Below, piece by piece: positions 51,242 through 54,305 of a stretch of 54,305 nucleotides of DNA. The number at the start of each line of letters is the position of its first letter. The first letter of the stretch is position 1. A program made the translations under genes and the position numbers. The stretch lies in contig ONJD01000012.1 in NCBI GenBank assembly GCA_900317985.1, positions 1 to 54,305 on the forward strand, read 5' to 3'. The stretch comes from an uncultured Eubacteriales bacterium (GTDB taxonomy: Bacteria; Bacillota; Clostridia; Oscillospirales; Acutalibacteraceae). The notes under the pieces are model-generated. The model was not told the origin of the DNA. It ran no database searches and saw nothing but the letters and a program-made list of their open reading frames with translations.

Positions 51242-53431
51242 TCAGATCTTCATCGCGACATCCCAGGCGCCCCAGATGGCGGCCTTGATGTTCGCGACCT
51301 TGTTCGCGTCGCCGATGGTGTAGACGGTCTTGCCGCCGACGGTGGTCTCGGTGTTCACGGGGACCAGCGGGCCGAGCAGCTCTTTGACGATCTCGTCGAC
51401 CTTCTTGACGACGGGCTGGCAGACCTCGGGGACCGGAACGTTGACGGAACCGATGCCAAGGTTGTAGCCGGGCTCGACGATCGGGGTCGGCTTGTAACCG
51501 ACGGACATGATGATGCTGTCTGCCGGCAGTTTGACCTGTTCTTTGTTCTTCTTCTCAACGATGACATAGTCGTCGCCGATCTCTTTGACGCCGGACTCGA
51601 GGAAGACCGGGACGTCATAGCACTTGAAGTAGTCGCGCAGGAACGAAGAGTTCGCAAGGCACAGGTTCTTGACGGCCATGAGGTCGTTCATCATTTCGAC
51701 GATCTGCGGGTTCTTGCCCTTCTTGTGAAGGTCGAGCGCGATCTCGCAGCCGGTCAGGCCGCCGCCGATGATGACAACGTTCTCGCCGACTTCTTTTTCA
51801 CCCAGCAGGTACTCGACCGCGGTCATGGCGCGCTCGGCTCCCGGGATGGGAAGACGTTTCGCGACAGAACCGGTGGCGACGACGATGGCGTCGGCGTTCA
51901 GCTTGGTGAGGTCGGTGATCTCCGTACCGAACTGGATCGGGATGTTGAGGTCGGCCATCTGCTTCTTGAACCAGGCGATGAGCTGTTTGTCGTGCTCCTT
52001 GAACTCCGGAGCGGCCGCAGCGATGAAGACACCGCCGAGCTCGTTCGTCTTTTCATAGATGGTCGGGTTGTGGCCGCGCAGTTTCAGGACGCGGGCCGCT
52101 TCCATACCGCCGATACCGCCGCCGATGACGGCGATGTTCTTCGGATGTTTGGTCGGGACGATCTTGTACTTGTTGTGCTGCATGGACCGCGGGTTGACGG
52201 CGCAGTTGCACATGTTCATGGAGTGGGACAGGTCCTGATCGTTGTCGGAGCCCTCGTGCTTCGTGAGGTCGAAGCAGCCGGAGTGGCAGCAGATACACGG
52301 ACGGATGTCGTCTTCCTGATCGTTGATCATCTTCGTGACCCATTCGGGGTCCGCGAGGAACTGACGGCCGACGGCCATGGCAGCGATCTTGCCTTCCGCA
52401 ATGGCTTTGGCGCCGACGGCGGGCTGCATCTTACCGGCGCAGACGCACGGCTTGTCAGTGAACTGCTGGATGTGCGAGACATCTTCGAGGCAGCAGTTGT
52501 TCGGCATGTACTGCGGCGGATGTGCCCAGTACCACGCATCGTAAGTACCGTTGTCGCAGTTGAACATATCATAGCCCGCGTCGGACAGGTACTTGATGGC
52601 GCGCTCGGACTCTTCCATGGTACGGCCGACTTCGATGTAGTCTTCACCGGGCATGGCGCCGGCACGGTAGCCTTTCGTCTTGGAGACGACGGAATAACGC
52701 AGGGAGACCGGGAAGTCGTCGCCGCATTTGCTCTTGATCTCTTTGACGATCTCGACCGCGAAACGATAACGGTTCTCGAAGGATCCGCCGTATTCGTCGG
52801 TCCGGAAGTTACAGTACGGAAGGGTGAACTGGTCGAGCAGGTACCCTTCGTGGACGGCATGGACTTCGACGCCGTCGACACCGGCTTCCTTGATGAGGCG
52901 CGCGGTCTCACCGAAGGCGTAGATGATGTCGTCGATCTGTTTCTTCGTGAGGGCACGGGCCTCCATCTTGTCGGTCCAGCGGTTCGGAGAATCCGAAGGC
53001 GCGGCAGTCAGGTACTGCGGATCCATGATGGGGCTTGCGATCTTGTTGATGATGTCGTTCTTGCCGAGCATGGTCATCATTTCGGTGAGAGCCATGGCGC
53101 GGCCGAAGCCGGCGGTCATCTGGATGAACATCTTGGCGCCGGTCTTGTGGAACTCTTCCATGTACTCCTTGAGCTGGTCGAATTTCCATTTGTGCTGGTA
53201 CAGCCATGCGCCGCCGAGGATGTCTTTGACGGGGGCAATGCCGGGCAGGACCAGACCGCAGTTGTTCTCGGCGATCGTCTTCAGGAGCCAGGCCGCTTCC
53301 TTGTCGAAATGGTTGGGCTCTGTCCAGCCGAAGATGCACGTTCCGCCCATGGGAGCAAGGACGATACGGTTCTTGATCTCGACATTGCCGATCTTCCACG
53401 GGGTAAATAGAGCGTTATACTCCTCTTTCAT
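51242..53431 (-). CDS. Old Yellow Enzyme-type FMN/FAD/4Fe-4S reductase
   Basis: 729 residues. The N-terminal FMN barrel has NRIVLAPMGG (21-30), HAVHEGYLLDQF (191-202) and DEYGGSFENRYRF (212-224). The 4Fe-4S ligands are C379-x2-C382-x3-C386 and probably C410 (CAVNP). A FAD/NAD(P) domain follows with GGGIGGMEAA (437-446) and a second GGGLTGCEIA. This is the 2,4-dienoyl-CoA reductase/enoate reductase/BaiCD-BaiH family, which reduces an activated C=C bond using NAD(P)H. The substrate is unknown. It ends the right-hand operon, 18 bases after the CooT-like gene. Confidence 0.93.
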   Translation of the reverse strand: MKEEYNALFTPWKIGNVEIKNRIVLAPMGGTCIFGWTEPNHFDKEAAWLLKTIAENNCGLVLPGIAPVKDILGGAWLYQHKWKFDQLKEYMEEFHKTGAKMFIQMTAGFGRAMALTEMMTMLGKNDIINKIASPIMDPQYLTAAPSDSPNRWTDKMEARALTKKQIDDIIYAFGETARLIKEAGVDGVEVHAVHEGYLLDQFTLPYCNFRTDEYGGSFENRYRFAVEIVKEIKSKCGDDFPVSLRYSVVSKTKGYRAGAMPGEDYIEVGRTMEESERAIKYLSDAGYDMFNCDNGTYDAWYWAHPPQYMPNNCCLEDVSHIQQFTDKPCVCAGKMQPAVGAKAIAEGKIAAMAVGRQFLADPEWVTKMINDQEDDIRPCICCHSGCFDLTKHEGSDNDQDLSHSMNMCNCAVNPRSMQHNKYKIVPTKHPKNIAVIGGGIGGMEAARVLKLRGHNPTIYEKTNELGGVFIAAAAPEFKEHDKQLIAWFKKQMADLNIPIQFGTEITDLTKLNADAIVVATGSVAKRLPIPGAERAMTAVEYLLGEKEVGENVVIIGGGLTGCEIALDLHKKGKNPQIVEMMNDLMAVKNLCLANSSFLRDYFKCYDVPVFLESGVKEIGDDYVIVEKKNKEQVKLPADSIIMSVGYKPTPIVEPGYNLGIGSVNVPVPEVCQPVVKKVDEIVKELLGPLVPVNTETTVGGKTVYTIGDANKVANIKAAIWGAWDVAMKI

Positions 53432-53449
53432 TTGATTACACTTCCTTTG

Positions 53450-53650
53450 TCATTCTGCGGTCTCGCAGATTTCAATCACGTTTTCGATGAGGTCCACTTT
53501 CTGAATGGTGGCAAGGGCTTCGTAGCGGATGCCGAGGATGTCCGTAAAGGTCAGTTTCCCGTCCGTCGGCGAGACATCCACTGACTGGATGTTCTTGCAG
53601 AACAGGACCGGCTCTTTGGCGGTCATCTTATAAACGGTTGACAAACACAT
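53450..53650 (-). CDS. CooT-family nickel-binding protein
   Basis: 66 residues starting MCLSTVYK, the CooT (RNA_bind_2-labelled) signature in which the second-residue Cys binds Ni(II). The rest is the short beta barrel (VDVSPTDGKLTFTDILGIRY). In studied cases CooT supplies nickel for CO dehydrogenase; no Ni enzyme is visible here. It lies two bases after the His-rich gene. Confidence 0.85.
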   Translation of the reverse strand: MCLSTVYKMTAKEPVLFCKNIQSVDVSPTDGKLTFTDILGIRYEALATIQKVDLIENVIEICETAE

Positions 53651-53652
53651 AC

Positions 53653-53892
53653 TCAGCCCTCCAGTGCCTTCAGTGCCTGTTCCAGCTTGCCGGTACCGGT
53701 CTCGTAATCGATGACGGCAGCATGGACCAGCTCTTTGGCCGTGCCATCGAGCTTGTTGGCAATGTCATAGAGCTCATCGGCATGGTGTTTGTTGTGGTCG
53801 ATCATGTACTTCAAAAGAGCGACCGCTTCGAGGTCCTTATGGTCATGGTCATGGTGATGGGTGTGGCCATCGGGGCAACTGTTGCAACTCAT
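53653..53892 (-). CDS. His-rich small protein, possible metal carrier
   Basis: 79 residues. The N-terminus has CNSC and a dense His/Asp cluster (DGHTHHHDHDHKD) followed by a helical part with more His (IDHNKHHADELYDI). No signal peptide. The His cluster resembles the storage tails of nickel and zinc chaperones. The helical half looks like a small family found beside CooT genes, but I cannot name it with confidence. Confidence 0.75.
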   Translation of the reverse strand: MSCNSCPDGHTHHHDHDHKDLEAVALLKYMIDHNKHHADELYDIANKLDGTAKELVHAAVIDYETGTGKLEQALKALEG

Positions 53893-53956
53893 CTGTCCAT
53901 TCTCCTTTCCAAATATTTGATAGTTTTGATTCTACCGCACAAACACCGTTACCGTT

Positions 53957-54124
53957 TTAGAACTGGATATCTGTCTCTTTGCGGTCGAAAAGGATGTTCA
54001 CTTTCTTGTAAAGCCAGCCCATCAGTTTCATGTCGAGATTCCAGAAATAGACTACGAAGAGAACGCAGACGGCAATGACCAGGATCTTGACGACTTTCAG
54101 GCATAAGCCAAACAGTTTTTTCAT
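53957..54124 (-). CDS. Small single-helix membrane protein
   Basis: 55 residues: a short basic N-terminus (MKKLFGLCLKVVK), one membrane helix (about 13-27, ILVIAVCVLFVVYFW), then an amphipathic segment ending DRKETDIQF. AGGAGG lies 7 bases before the ATG and overlaps the stop of the upstream gene. The function is unknown. Its position between the activase and the His-rich gene is the only clue. Confidence 0.75.
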   Translation of the reverse strand: MKKLFGLCLKVVKILVIAVCVLFVVYFWNLDMKLMGWLYKKVNILFDRKETDIQF

Positions 54125-54136
54125 TGGTACTCCTCC

Positions 54137-54305
54137 TTAGGCAGCCTGACCTTTCTGGCGGGCATATTCCGCGGCACCAAGAGCGCCCATCAGCTGCGGG
54201 TCGACGGCGAGGTCGACGACTTTGATCTTCAGGACCTTTTCGATGGCGTCCTTCAGACCGTCATTCTTCGCGCAGCCGCCGGTCAGCGTGATGCTGTCGG
54301 TGGCG
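54137..54305 (-). CDS. C-terminus of a 2-hydroxyacyl-CoA dehydratase-type activase (ASKHA)
   Basis: The last 55 residues of an ASKHA-fold ATPase; the start is outside the window. SITLTGGCAKNDGLKDAIEK and PQLMGALGAAEYARQKGQAA match the end of HgdC/BadF-type activators, which use ATP to inject an electron into a dehydratase or reductase partner. The partner should lie further upstream. Confidence 0.85.
   Translation of the reverse strand, partial: ATDSITLTGGCAKNDGLKDAIEKVLKIKVVDLAVDPQLMGALGAAEYARQKGQAA

Noticed and set aside
51146..53410. Long plus-strand open frame opposite the OYE-type reductase
   Set aside because: Low-complexity Val/Asp/Gly product with no domain; the minus-strand frame has complete flavin and Fe-S motifs.
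1..54305. Prophage, CRISPR array or integrated conjugative element
   Set aside because: No phage structural, cas, integrase or conjugation genes are found; the only mobile element is the IS at 37-38.2 kb.

Overview
The window (about 54 kb, GC-rich, strong codon bias) looks like a chromosomal segment of an anaerobic, low-GC-lineage-derived Gram-positive bacterium of the class Clostridia (Oscillospirales-like; genus not recognised). The evidence is the set of Bacillota-type genes (rny-ymdB, yloU-like/fakA-like/recG, trmK-nif3-like, rqcH, zapA, class B sortase, plsY, lipoproteins with lipoboxes) together with anaerobe markers (a 2-hydroxyacyl-CoA dehydratase-type activase, a CooT-like protein, Fe-S/flavin oxidoreductases, B12-dependent methionine synthase with a separate activation protein). 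No phage region and no CRISPR array are visible. One IS3-family element is present.

Layout. 1-1.85 kb (-): start of an Fe-S/FAD oxidoreductase preceded by a barrel-less amidohydrolase-like protein, behind a promoter flanked by two FadR-like palindromes. 2.1-7.6 kb: MTA/SAH nucleosidase (-), then zapA, a U32 protein, dUTPase and a broken NhaC-type antiporter gene (+). 7.7-14.9 kb (-): an SDR, a lipoprotein, tRNA-Thr(CGU), a FolC/5-formyl-THF cyclo-ligase fusion split by a frameshift, a GH36 alpha-galactosidase and an ABC-F ATPase. 15-16.6 kb (+): sortase B and plsY. 16.6-20.5 kb (-): a ClC transporter, a cytidylate-kinase-like protein, a MATE pump and a Nudix hydrolase in one operon. 20.6-25.9 kb (-): a surface polyphosphate-polymerase-like (VTC) operon and a two-component system. 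26-29.9 kb (-): metF, MetH activation protein, metH. 30-31.9 kb (-): a Thr/Lys-rich surface protein and ispE. 32-37 kb (+): ACT protein, UPF0210, trmK, nif3-like, rqcH. 37-38.2 kb: an IS3-family element lodged inside the rqcH/recG terminator. 38.3-42.7 kb (-): recG, a probable 6S RNA on the opposite strand, a DAK2 (FakA-like) protein and an Asp23-like protein. 42.8-46.7 kb (-): orphan peptide-binding lipoprotein, ymdB, rny. 46.8-51 kb (-): TetR regulator, HtrA protease and its two-component system. 51.2-54.3 kb (-): Old Yellow Enzyme-type reductase, CooT-like protein, His-rich protein, a small membrane protein and the end of an activase.

How the genes work together. Much of the window is housekeeping: one-carbon and methionine metabolism (folC/cyclo-ligase, metF, metH, mtnN), RNA and translation quality control (rny, rqcH, trmK, ABC-F, U32), envelope and division (plsY, ispE, zapA, sortase, HtrA). 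Two regions look like less-described systems. The first is the VTC/DUF4956/carbohydrate-binding lipoprotein operon, next to an OmpR-type two-component system and carrying 11-bp-phased hexamers plus a 19-bp palindrome in its promoter. The second is the activase/small membrane protein/His-rich/CooT/OYE gene string at the right end, which combines metal handling with radical or low-potential redox enzymology.

Caveat: three genes (nhaC-like, folC, IS orfB) carry internal losses with frame changes. This could be real decay or an assembly artefact of this sequence.
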